From NCBI GenBank assembly GCA_015501585.1, contig JADNRY010000024.1, forward strand, positions 310,001 through 374,000: 64,000 nucleotides of DNA, given 5' to 3'. This DNA comes from Rhodocollybia butyracea (lineage: Eukaryota > Basidiomycota > Agaricomycetes > Agaricales > Omphalotaceae). The position numbers and the translations under genes were made by a program. Shown here in pieces: positions 34,237 through 44,359 of the stretch. Under the pieces are notes generated by a model, which searched no databases, was not told the origin of the DNA, and was given only the letters and a program-made list of their open reading frames with translations. Each line of letters opens with the position of its first letter. Positions within the stretch are counted from its first letter, which is position 1.

Positions 34237-34822
34237 AATGCAAGTTGAATCAGCAGATCTTCCTCAGGACTTGGAGAGTAAAAAACAAAGAAAGAGGGAG
34301 AGGCGGAAAAGATGGAAGAAGCGCAAAAGGATGGAAAAAGCGAGAGCGAAATTAGGGGAGACAGGACAGGTGCAATCGAGCTCTAATGGAACCGTAAATC
34401 TCCCGGCCGCGTCAGTGGCTCAGCCCGAATCCCACGCGCCATCCTTTTCTCCTGGTCTATCTATCGCGCCTCCATTGCCTTCCCCTTCTAACAAACCCAC
34501 CATGGAGTACAAGCCCTTTTCGTCTTTCTCCATTTACCGACCCGTGACAATGTCCGAACTACTCGCAAAGCATAGGGCTAAACGTAGGCTCGCTGAAGGG
34601 CTATCGCCCGACTGGCGAGCGTTTGCAGCCCCACCGGTTCCTGACATACTATTGGCAGCAACGCCTCAGACTGACTGGGACATGCCCGCGCAATTGGAAT
34701 CGGCCAATGTCGAGCTTGTGTATGACTCTGAGGGGCTTGAGCCTGGCGAGTTAGATACGTCGATTGCAGGTTTGTTTTGTCAACTTGAGCTTTCTAAGTA
34801 TGTATGTCTGATCCGACTCTAA

Positions 34823-37253
34823 GGCTGATCTGGTTCGTGCGTGTATCCGAAGGTAGAGATGTCTTCAGGCCTGTCGTGACCTTCTTGAGGGATGCCTAAC
34901 GGTGTGACGAATATGGACTAACTACCCTGTTCGCCTTCATTTCACTGGGGACTCCCGCTCGAGCTCTGCATCATTCCATTCGGCCGTTTTTTCTTGGGAA
35001 TCATTCAACAGTAATATATGTACCGCTATTTAATTGCTTAATCTCTTGCGATTGTCAAGTCGAGCCACAACAGATTTGCATTGTTCTTGTTATGAGATTT
35101 AGTCTGATAAGAGGGGGCCAGTACCGTGACAGCGTCTTCGAGAAAAGGTTGATGATACCCAGCTATTGTTATCATGGCACATTCGACATTCGAAGGTTCC
35201 AAAATCAATGTCCTCAGACTTCAGCCGTACTCATAGCTACTATATTCAATTTGAAGTCATGCACGGCGATGCCTAAAGTACCGCACTGATAAGTAAAGCA
35301 GCTGTTGAGGATGAAACATCCATCTGGCGACCGGCAGTGGTAACTTGACTGAACCCTCTTTTCGAAATGGAAACAATGTTTAACTAACACTGGGGCAGGG
35401 ACAGAGCGTAAAAGAGCACAGAGGTGAAAGATTACAGTAAATGCTGACATAGAAATGATGATACATACTGTACAACAGTGAAAGGTTTACATCAATGGTA
35501 CCGGGAACGAAGAAGCAGACGTAGAGGCGGTGTACGGAGGGGGAGGGGGGGAGAGGACGATGAGGAGAGGCAGATATGCGGCGGCAGAGTTTGTTTGCAT
35601 TTCCAGCAGACATTTGATGTAGGGAGCGCGATGTTCGTACTTTGCGAAGAGTGTGTATGTGCATCATGGCAAAAGGACAGCCCACTTTCTGAGAGATAAG
35701 GGAGGTCTGGCGTCCATGTATCGTGGGTAGAGCGTCCAAACTCGGATACAATATCATGATCACGAGTAATTGACATTGATGGTGTGTTGGGAGGAAAGGT
35801 AATGGGGCGACCGTTTCGTAGTAAAGGTGGATGTAAAAGATAACATCTGCGCGATCGAACCATCTGTGCACGCAAGTTCCATTGAGAAGGTGTAGCTTCG
35901 TTTTCATCTTCACCTAGAAGTAGATGTATCGAGTAGTAAACCTCATGTGCTTTGTAGAATCGCTGTTGAATAATGAATAAATCGAAAATCAGTCATAGAA
36001 TGAAATTGATACCGCTAATGATACCTCAAGACGAGATAACTTTTTACGAAATAGCCTATATCCGGGCAACAAGTATCGAGAAATACATGGAAACTTTTTG
36101 GATGTTTTGTAAAATTTTCGAGCAGTTTTTTCATAACTGAGATCCTGGTTTACTTGGTATGATAGCTGACATCACTCACTCTCCTAAAGCAGATTCTAGA
36201 TCTTGCGTTGCAGGACTGTCTTTCCAGGGTGAGTACCGGTGAGTGCGGAGCAAGAAGAATAAAAAACAAAGCATTTCGGACCCTTCAGGCAGAAATAGGG
36301 AGTAACTCGGACCAGGGAGGTAATAGTTGGTCGTCGTTGAACATAGTCTGGCGTAAGCGTTTGCGACGTCATGACAAACAAAAATTCAGAGGCGCCAAGA
36401 TTCACCGGCACCAGTGAACGTTGAACGTTGAACGCTTGCATCCAAATGGACCACTGTGGGTTCCCGTTTTCAGATTGTTGGGGTATATACTCGGCCTGGA
36501 ATAGATAAGCTTCCGGACGATAAAAAGGTTATAATGGAGGTTATGAGCACTATGAGCTTGGAGTTCGAAAAATTTACGTATTCCAAGCATCCTAAATAGG
36601 ACAAAGTCGCGTTGTGCAACCAAGCTAGATAGATAGATACTATAGAAATACACGGCCCAGACAGTACATCGAACTGAGAAGAAGAAAAAAATGGTTGTTG
36701 ACATATAACTGAGAAGTTTGTTCGGATGGGGGGGGATGCCCGCTTCTCTAGCAGACTCAGGCCATGTCCAAAAGTCTTGCATGTCTAACGCAATTACAAC
36801 CGAGAGAATTGGATCAAGTATTTTGAGGCTTAGAGGGGCCTGTAAGAGTGGGTGCGTCTTTAGTTTGGCTTTGGAGATATCACTAATATAGAGGAAAGCG
36901 TCTGTGAGGCTACCCCTAAACCACAACTTTCATTCATTTCTGGACCTATAGACTTAATGACCCAAATGATTCACTAAGTACTGTCAGATGCACAGGATGC
37001 GGCCCCCAAACGGCTTTTCGTCCTGCAAGTCTCCATTCTACAAATTAAGCAGAATCTCTGATCAAGTTTTGGATAAGTCAGTCGAGTGTTTCTTGTTTCA
37101 GAACTCTCAAATTCTGCCAGCCTGATCGCAAAACGAGAAGCTCGCGTGATAATTGAAATTTGCTGCGCCACTCACGCCTATTACGCATGATCGTGTATGA
37201 TGCTTGAGCGCTTGGTTAACATGTCCTTTTCTCCTCGTCCATAGACCCTCCAC
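34823..37253. other. intergenic between the two basic-protein ORF copies
   Basis: Up to about 35190 it matches the 3' flank of the other copy (43565-43890). Then follow R1 copy 2 and unique sequence. No gene supported; minus-strand open stretches inside R1 are conserved between its copies but not identified. Confidence 0.45.
35475..36376 (+). repeat. dispersed repeat R1, copy 2
   Basis: Collinear with 15299-16490 but lacking its tandem-repeat insertion. Shared blocks include GGTACCGGGAA(C/T)GAAGAAGC and GCGACGTCATG-like sequence at the far end. On the minus strand CWKCKQTLPPHICLSSS is kept in both copies. Confidence 0.7.
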
Positions 37254-37865
37254 ATGGTAGAACACGACTTCGACGTCTCGACCGTGTACTCGTACGAAAA
37301 TGAGGCTCGAATTGCGGCTTTGGCCAAAGTAGACGTAACGGGAGCTATGCAGGATCAAGTTCAGGTTGGAGACGGAGGAAGTTTACTAGATGTTGTAGGT
37401 CCTTCGAAGGCACAGAATGCTCCGGCGAATGTGGCTGCAGAGCCTCAGAGAACGCAACTTGAATCAGTGACTCCTGCTCGGGCCAAGAAGAATCTAACGC
37501 CAAAGAGGAGAGAGCACTGGAAGAAATTTCAGGAGCACATAAAGTTTGAACAAAAAGAGAGGAAAGCGAGGGCGAAAGCGAAACTACAGGAAACAGGGCA
37601 GGCGCAATCGGACCGTAATGCAACCGTAGAGCTCGCAGCCAAGTCAGTGGCTCAGCCCATATGCATAAAGAGTAAAGCACAGCAAAGGAGAGAGAACAAG
37701 GAAAAGCACGCGCAAGCGAACCTGATAGATCTCCAATCCTCGGTTTCTACTCTCTCCGGATCCCATACACCGCCGTTTTCTCCCGGTCTCTCCATCGCCC
37801 CTCCGTTGCCGTCCCCTTCTCACAAACCCACCACGGACAAACCCTTTTCTTCTTTCTCCATTTAC

Positions 37866-38081
37866 TCTTAAGGGCGATAAGGTTTAGGACAAGTGTATTC
37901 TGGCACGAAGAGAGAACCGATAGGTAAATAGAATAGAATACAGTGTCCTTGTAACTCACCTGGCACGAAGAGAGAACCGATAGGGGCTCTTCTTCGGGTC
38001 AGGATGATTAATAAAGTAATAATGTCCGATTAGGAAAGTAAAAGGATGCTTTGGCCTAAGGCGTCTGATCAACCTCTAACA
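37866..38081 (-). repeat. 3' LTR of the copia element
   Basis: 216 bp. On the element strand it begins TGTTAGAGG and ends CCCTTAAGA. It contains a 24-bp direct repeat, TGGCACGAAGAGAGAACCGA plus flank on the + strand, at about 37901 and 37961. Confidence 0.9.
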
Positions 38082-39898
38082 CCCCCCCTTGAGTAGCGTC
38101 TAGGCTAAGCAATTTAACCCATTGGTTGTGCATTGTCCTGTGGAGGGGTTTCGTGAAAATGTCGGCAACGTTTTCCTTGTTCAATACATAGACGACGTCG
38201 ACGAGGCGTTTGACTATACAGTCGCGGATAAAGTGTTCACGAATGGATATGTGTTTCATTTTGCTGTGAGCATGGGGGTCGTGTGTACACGCAACCGTTC
38301 CTTGGTTATCGCAAAATAAGGAAGTGGGGGCTTGTTGAGGGAAGCCGAGTTCTGCGAAGAAGTTTCTGAACCAAAGGATGTCTTTGGCGCAGTGAGTCGT
38401 AGCAAGATATTCTGCCTCACATGAGGATAGAGCAACAACAGACTGTTGTTTGGAACTCCATGATAGTGGGGAGCCGTTCATGAGGATAATGAACCCAGAG
38501 ACTGATTTTCTGTCGTCGCCCATTCCCCAGTCAGAGTCGGATAGGGCACGGAATAGAGGGTAACGTAGTTTGTTTCTTCCAAGCCACAGAGAGTAGAAGA
38601 TAGTTCCTTTGAGGTAGTGAAGCAGGTGTTTTGCTGCAACAATGTGGACAGGCCCATAGTTGGACATAAACCTTGCCAACTCTCGTACTGTATATGCGAT
38701 ATCGGGCCTGGAACAAGTACAGAGATACATGGCTTTACCAACGACCGCGGTATAGGGGAAAGCCCTGACTTTCGCTCTGTTATCTGGCGTGAGTTCTTCG
38801 GTTGAAGGAAAGAGACGAACACCAGGGTCCATGGGAGTCGAGACTGGTTTAGAGTTCTCGAACCCAAACTCGCGAAGGATGGATTCCGTATATGCGAGCT
38901 GGTCTAGTCTAATGGTTCTGTTGCTTCTGTCACGGGTGATTCCGCAACCAAGGTGGAAAGTGGGTTCACCGTTGTCGGTGATGTCAAAGAGGGAGCTGAG
39001 CTGTTGTATGACTTTGTCAGATTTGGATGCAGGTTTGGAACCGATAAGCATGTCGTCGACACTGGTTGTAATAATGGATCTATTGTCACCTTCGTAACGA
39101 ACATAGACACTCCAGTCCGATTCTGTCCTTTTGAACCCAATGGATTCAAGCTTGGCGTTGAGCTCAAGATACCATTGCCTTCCCGATTGCTTCAGGCCAT
39201 ATAGTCCTTTTCGCAACAGAACCAGTATTTGTCGGCTTCTTCATGTAAATTTCTTCGTCGAGTGGACCATTGAGGTATGCGGTTTTGACGTCGATTTGGC
39301 AAAGCTCCATATCATGTTCCGCTACAATTGTGAGGACAGTCCGTATAGATTCCCATCTGGCTACAGGCGCAAAGGTGTAATTATAGTCCTGACCTGGAAT
39401 CTGGGTGAAGCCCTTTGCTATGAGTCAAGCTTTGAATCTGGAGATCAATCCATCACGGTCCCTCTTTATGCGGAGCACCCATTTACACCCAACCGGTTTG
39501 CGGTTCGGAGGCACATCATCAACTTCCTTGTAGACTCCTTTCGCCTTCAATGATTCAAGTTCTTTGTATATGGCAGCAAGCCAGTATGACCAGTAGATTG
39601 ACGATTTGGCGTGTTGGATGGAAAGGGGGTCTTTTTCAGACGAATCATCGATGGGGTCATGGAGGGCTGCGCCTGCAAAGGTTTCTACATCGACAAAGGC
39701 TTGAGCTAGTGGTTGGAGGTTGCTTGTATTACACTCTACTTCAATTTCTCGGTTGTCTGGAGAGTTAAGTAAATTCAGGAGAACTGTATTTTGCCCCTCC
39801 TTTTCCGGACGAGTGGTGATGAAGTTTGCGCGGTAGCGGGCGGGTAATTGCCTCGCTTGCTCAGAGCGTTTCGGACGAGGGTTGTCCGTGTCAAGCAT
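38056..39898 (-). pseudogene. copia reverse transcriptase / RNase H, broken
   Basis: Minus strand. The RT palm begins with NRKPVGCKWVLRIKRD and RFKA, then an in-frame TGA (39425-39427) where relatives have Arg (RFKAR(L/V)AKGF). LIAKGFTQIPGQDYNYTF and QIDVKTAYLNGPLDEEIYM follow, with a frame break near 39216. The C-terminal frame 39216-38056 holds GLYGLKQSGRQWY, SVDDMLIGS at the YVDD position, DSDWGMGDDRKSVSG and SSCEAEYLA of RNase H. The Tyr of YVDD is replaced by Ser. Numerous changes fit a dead enzyme. Confidence 0.85.
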
Positions 39899-40211
39899 AT
39901 GGTAGTCACCATCAGCGTCTTTTTCCTCGATGCATTGCTCTTCTCTAGAACTTTCAGTCTGAGAAGAATGTCTGCAGAGTAGGGCTAGTTAGGGTTTTAG
40001 AGAGTGCGTCAAAGCGTACTCTTTAAGCTCAATGCGTTCTCAATCTGTAAGACTTTCAATAGTCTCAGAAGAAGGGCTGCAGAGTAAAATGAGATAGGGT
40101 TTTAGGAAGGGACGAAGTAACGTACCCTTGCTCATCTTCACAGAAGTCGGTCTCTGAAGGTGCCATTTCTTCGGAGAGAGAACTAACAGGAAGGAAAATT
40201 TTAAGGTTTTG

Positions 40212-41230
40212 TTAAAGGAAGGTAGCGAGACGATGTACGTACTCATCATGACATTCAAGTAGGGTTTCTCGTTCTTCCAGCAAACGAATATCATCATTGA
40301 AGGAAGGTATAGATTGTAAATGGAGATCGTCCCAGAGGATCTCTGATAGTGGAGGGGACGGCAGTTGTGATGGGAATCCATGGAATTCGACGTCTCGACG
40401 AGCTCTGATAGTTCTAGATTCGGGAAACCAAATTAGGTACCCTTTTGAATCTGGCGAGTATCCAACGAATCTCCCTCGTTCACCTCGCGGAACAGTTTTG
40501 TTTAAATAATCTGAGGTTGTTTTTCGGGAGGTAACGAGAGCGCCGAAAGGGCGGAGGTGAGAGAGGTCTGGTTTCTTTCGAAACCAGCCATAGAACGGAG
40601 TAAGTTTGTCGGATAGGGAAGCATGTGGAACTCTGTTTTTGATATGTGCGCCGGTTTGCGTGCTCAGCGGCCAGAACCATGCTGAAAGACCACAGTCTAC
40701 TAACATTGCTCGGGACATTCTCTCCAGAATCTGGTTAACTCTTTCGGCGACTCCGTTTTGCTGAGAGGCATCGGGGACGGTTTTTTCGTAGGTTATACCT
40801 TCCTTGTGCAGTATTCTCGAAAAGCACCTTTGGTGAGTTCACCGGCGTTGTCGACGCGTAGAAAGATGATTTGGTAGCCTAGTTGTTTTTCTGCCGCAGT
40901 GCGGAATTGGATAAAACATTTAAGTGCATCGGATTTCGATTTTAGAAAGAAAACAATAATAAAACACGAGTAGTCATCAACGAAGGTGATAAAGTATCTG
41001 AAGTTGCCGTATCCGAGAGGGAGGGGACCACAGATATCAGAATGGACACGGAATAATGGACGTGTTGCACAGTTGGTTGATACACGGGGAAATTTGAGTC
41101 ATTTGATGTTGGCAAGGGCACAAATTTGACAGTTGACGACTCACACGCTGTCAATATTTGACGGGAGTCCAGTCGTGGAGTCCTGTAGCCCTTTAACGTC
41201 TATATGGCCCATTAGACGGTGGTAAAACCC
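40212..41230 (-). pseudogene. copia integrase, broken
   Basis: Minus strand. The HHCC region (FYHRLMGHIDVKGLQ...CQICALANIK) is interrupted by two TGA codons (41141-41143, 41099-41101). The catalytic core follows: HSDICGPLPLGYGNFRYF (first D), RVDNAGEL (second D) and QQNGVAERVN (E), with a frame shift between the second D and the E near 40790. The C-terminal domain 40718-40212 (MSRAMLVDCGLSAWFW...LRPFGALV...VGYSPDSKGYLIW) stays open. Confidence 0.8.
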
Positions 41231-43023
41231 AGGCGTCTATTCGCCTCAGTTTCTCCATCAGGACCAAACATTGCCGTGATTGAAGGCACCATTGATGCAA
41301 TCAGTGTTGATTGCGGAGATGTTGGAGGCGGAATGGGGATAACGTTCATCTGGTACAGATCTCGTACGATGTTTCCACTAGCAAAGGGCTCGTTATTTGA
41401 AGTTAGGTAAGTGATAATACCTTTGCCAGTCGAGGTTTTTACACCCTTTCTGTCTAGTCTAGAGCCCGATATGAGATTGCATCGCGCTGTAGGAATATGA
41501 AGAACGTTGGAGATTGAGAAAGGTCTGATGTTTTGGTTATGTTCCGCATTGAGGACAATTTTCCCTTTTCCTACTGCTGCAGCAGACAGAGTGGAGCCGA
41601 ACCCGAAGACGTCGAGGGGCGATTCAAAAGGAGTATAATCATGAAAGAGATTTCTGTCATGGAATATATGGCGGGATGCGCCAGTGTTGTGGTTGATGCT
41701 GGCATCTTTCACGGCGTCTCCACTGAGTGCAATCACATTAATGACTATTTCTTCGTTGATATTTACATCATTGTCGTCGTCTGTGAATGCTGGAACTTCC
41801 ACCATGTATAAAAGGGGATTCAAGACCTGATTGACTTCTCTTTCGCCATCGTTCGAGGTTTGAGCTGTCCCAGCGAAACGGCTTCCTGGTTCATCTGTTT
41901 GGACTTCTTTAAGCTGTTTCCGACGGCGAGAAAGGCGTTCCTCGAGTGAAAGGTGGACATCCTTTTTTCCAGAGTAGCGAGGTGGGTATTTCCCTTGCAT
42001 TCCCCCTTTAAACGCAAAGCATTCTGTAGAAGTATGACCGACAGGGGTTTCACAATAGGGATTGTCACAGAACAAGTGACTACGAAAGTCTCTAGACTGG
42101 TTTGGACTGTATGGAACCGAGCGACGATCTGCACGGTTTTGCTTGCGATTCGTCGTTGAGGGACCAGCGCTAATGCGCTGTTGAAGAGGTACTGTCGAGT
42201 ATGCATTGGGAACGGCATCTGTTACCGCTTTGGACCTTTTGCGGTTGACAATAGCATTGATTTGAACAATGGAAGGTGCGATTCCTCTATTAACTTCTTC
42301 TTCTTTGAGCTCCTGAATAACAAAAGCTGAAGAAATTGGATGCCCATTGGATGCGCCTTTTCTCAACTTCTTCAAGAGACGATTGCAACAGAAGGCCCAG
42401 TCTTTATTCAGTGTCATTAGCGTGACGAGGTGACTTGCAAATTCTGTGCCTGGCATGATGCCTGGGCTGATATCTCAAAGTTTGTTATAGAGCTCGACCA
42501 TAGTTTCCCTCCAGTTAACAGGGTCGTCATCGATACCGCATCTATTCCCAATGATTTCATGGTTGATTGCGATACCTGAAGCGTTGTTGGAAGGTTCGAA
42601 TTCTTCTTCGAGAGCTATCCAGGCGTCGCGAGCGGATTCGCAGTCGCGGACGACATGTCCTCTGCCGTTAGGGACCGCTTTTGCGATGATAGCGAGTATC
42701 TTCTTGTCAGTGGTAAACCAAGGTTGAGCATCGATTTTGGCTTGTGCAACGTCGTCTTCGTTCCCAGGAATCGTTGCTCGGATAGGATTGCCGTAGTCGT
42801 CGATAGCCTGAAGTATCTGTGTTTGTACTAGAGCAGGAATGGTCGGCGGATCATATTCTGGGCCTTCAATGTGACACCAGAAATCTGCCGCGATGAGTTC
42901 AAACTTGGATTTTTGTCTGAACTCGCTATAGTTGTTAGTGCCATCGCTGTTAATTTTGATAGGCGTGAGTTTGAGACGATAGAAATTCTTCTCGTCGTTC
43001 GTTTCATCGATTTCGTTGCTCAT
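41212..43023 (-). pseudogene. copia gag-protease, broken
   Basis: Minus strand. Gag starts at 43023 and runs to a TGA at 42475-42477; the frame then continues to 41212. It includes a knuckle-like Cys/His segment near 42060 (FCDNPYCETPVGHTSTECFAF) and the protease region. At the protease active site the sequence reads NTGASRHIF where relatives have D(S/T)GA; the Asn codon is at 41686-41688. A frame shift near 41222-41232 separates this from integrase. Confidence 0.8.
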
Positions 43024-43070
43024 TGGTGTTAGGAGTTGTTATTGTTATGCAGTGAATTTAAAGAGCAACG

Positions 43071-43082
43071 GGGCCCATAACC
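43071..43082 (-). promoter_or_regulatory. copia primer-binding site, half initiator tRNA-Met type
   Basis: On the element strand GGTTATGGGCCC directly follows the LTR end. It is the same 12-mer, also followed by CCGT, as in the gag-only element. Confidence 0.7.
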
Positions 43083-43298
43083 TCTTAAGGGCGATAAGGT
43101 TTAGGACAAGTGTATTCTGGCACGAAGAGAGAACCGATAGGTAAATAGAATAGAATACAGTGTCCTTGTAACTCACCTGGCACGAAGAGAGAACCGATAG
43201 GGGCTCTTCTTCGGGTCAGGATGATTAATAAAGTAATAATGTCCGATTAGGAAAGTAAAAGGATGCTTTGGCCTAAGGCGTCTGATCAACCTCTAACA
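43083..43298 (-). repeat. 5' LTR of the copia element
   Basis: 216 bp, identical by eye to the LTR at 37866-38081. Confidence 0.9.
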
Positions 43299-43564
43299 TT
43301 TACCAGCCCATATTAATGTTCGACTCGCTCGCAGGGTATGATAGGGCTGAACGTAGGCTCGCCCAAGGGCTATCGCCTGACTGGCGAGCGTTTACAGCTC
43401 CATCGATTCCTGACATGCCATTGGCAGCAGCACCCCAGAGTAGTTGTGGCATAGATGCGCAATTGAGACCGGTCAATGTCGAACCTGTGCATGACTCTGG
43501 GATGAGCTGGAGTGAAATTGAGGTTTTTTTTCTCGTTTTGAGCTTTCTACGTATGTATCTCTGA

Positions 43565-44359
43565 CTCAACTCCAAGGCTGATCTGGTTCGCTTGGATCCG
43601 AGGGTAGAGATATAGGCCTGTCGTGACACTCTTGAGGGATGTTCGATGGTGCGGTAAATACAGACTAGCTACTGCTCGGTTTGGTCGCCTTTATTTCCAC
43701 TCCGCATCATCCCATTCGGTTTGCATTCGGTCGTTTTTTCATGGAGCAAAATGGTTTGCCATCGTTCTTGCTATGAGATCCATTAGATCCACATTTAGCC
43801 TGACAAGAGGAGGCTAGTGTTGTGACAGTGTCTTCGAGAAGAGGTTGATGATACCTAGCTATTGTATGATGGTACGTTCAAGGGCTCAATGAAGATATTA
43901 TGTTCAAAAAATCGTCTGTAATAATTTGTAATTAATGGTCGTTGGTTCAGAGATGACCATAAAAAGGCGTTCCATCCGTGGCAACGTGGTCCAAAAACCT
44001 TATCGGTGACCGCATAAGAAAACTTGGAAGCCGTAATCGATAACGACTGCGAGGATGGTCACTCAAAGCGGGACTTATGTATCAAACCGGATGGCACCTA
44101 TGGGTACCGATCCGGTCAATCGATTGATTTATTTTTGAGTAAAAACGCGTCTTGGGAGACAGTAGGCTGGAGTTTTGGTCAAGACATCGGTGAACTTGAA
44201 GATGCGCGTTCTTGGTGTGCTTGGGGACCCGAACAGTGAACATTCAAGGTCAAATTAAACTATTCTGATTGGCTATCAGATTAAGCGCTCTGACTGGAGC
44301 AGTCCTCACATCCGCTCAGGATTTAAGCTTAGTTTCTTCATCTCGTTCCCTCACTAGCT
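43565..44359. other. intergenic, duplicated flanks
   Basis: The first 320 bp match the 3' flank of the other basic-protein copy. The last 100 bp resemble the region upstream of ZIP copy 1. No gene between. Confidence 0.45.

Larger units (their letters stand above)
32423..34822 (+). pseudogene. basic hypothetical protein, copy 1, split by a retrotransposon
   Basis: Host ORF parts 32423-32618 and 34242-34822 are separated by a 1.6 kb LTR element plus a 5-bp target duplication. The two parts are in the same frame and together would give 258 codons. Visible features: TVYSYENEARIAALAKVD near the N-terminus, a Lys/Arg-rich middle (KRERRKRWKKRKRMEKAR), SFSPGLSIAPPLPSPSNKP, and RLAEGLSPDWRAFAAP near the end. 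A paralogue at 37254 shares all these blocks. Not a family I recognise. As it stands, translation stops inside the 5' LTR. Confidence 0.75.
37866..43298 (-). mobile_element. Ty1/copia LTR retrotransposon, degenerate, 5433 bp
   Basis: Two 216-bp LTRs, identical by eye, are flanked by TTTAC (37861-37865, 43299-43303). The element reads on the minus strand in the order gag, protease, integrase, reverse transcriptase, RNase H, which defines the copia lineage. The primer-binding site matches that of the gag-only element, and the polypurine tract lies at 38082-38090 (minus strand). Coding parts contain several stops and at least two frame shifts, so the element cannot act alone. Confidence 0.92.
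37254..43564 (+). pseudogene. basic hypothetical protein, copy 2, split by a copia element
   Basis: Host ORF parts 37254-37865 and 43304-43564 are interrupted by a 5433-bp copia element with target duplication TTTAC. Joined across the duplication they stay in frame (291 codons). The N-terminal STVYSYENEARIAALAKVDV, the Lys/Arg-rich middle, PPFSPGLSIAPPLPSPSHKP and RLAQGLSPDWRAFTAPS match copy 1. It has an extra repeat-like basic segment (QRRENKEKHAQA). Function unknown. The product now stops within the LTR. Confidence 0.75.

Noticed and set aside
35380..35913. 177-codon minus-strand ORF in repeat R1 as a gene
   Set aside because: Different frames are favoured in the two repeat copies and no start, domain or splice pattern is shared; kept only as a repeat observation.
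38122..39204. Plus-strand ORFs inside the copia RT region
   Set aside because: Shadows of the minus-strand RT/RNase H coding frame.
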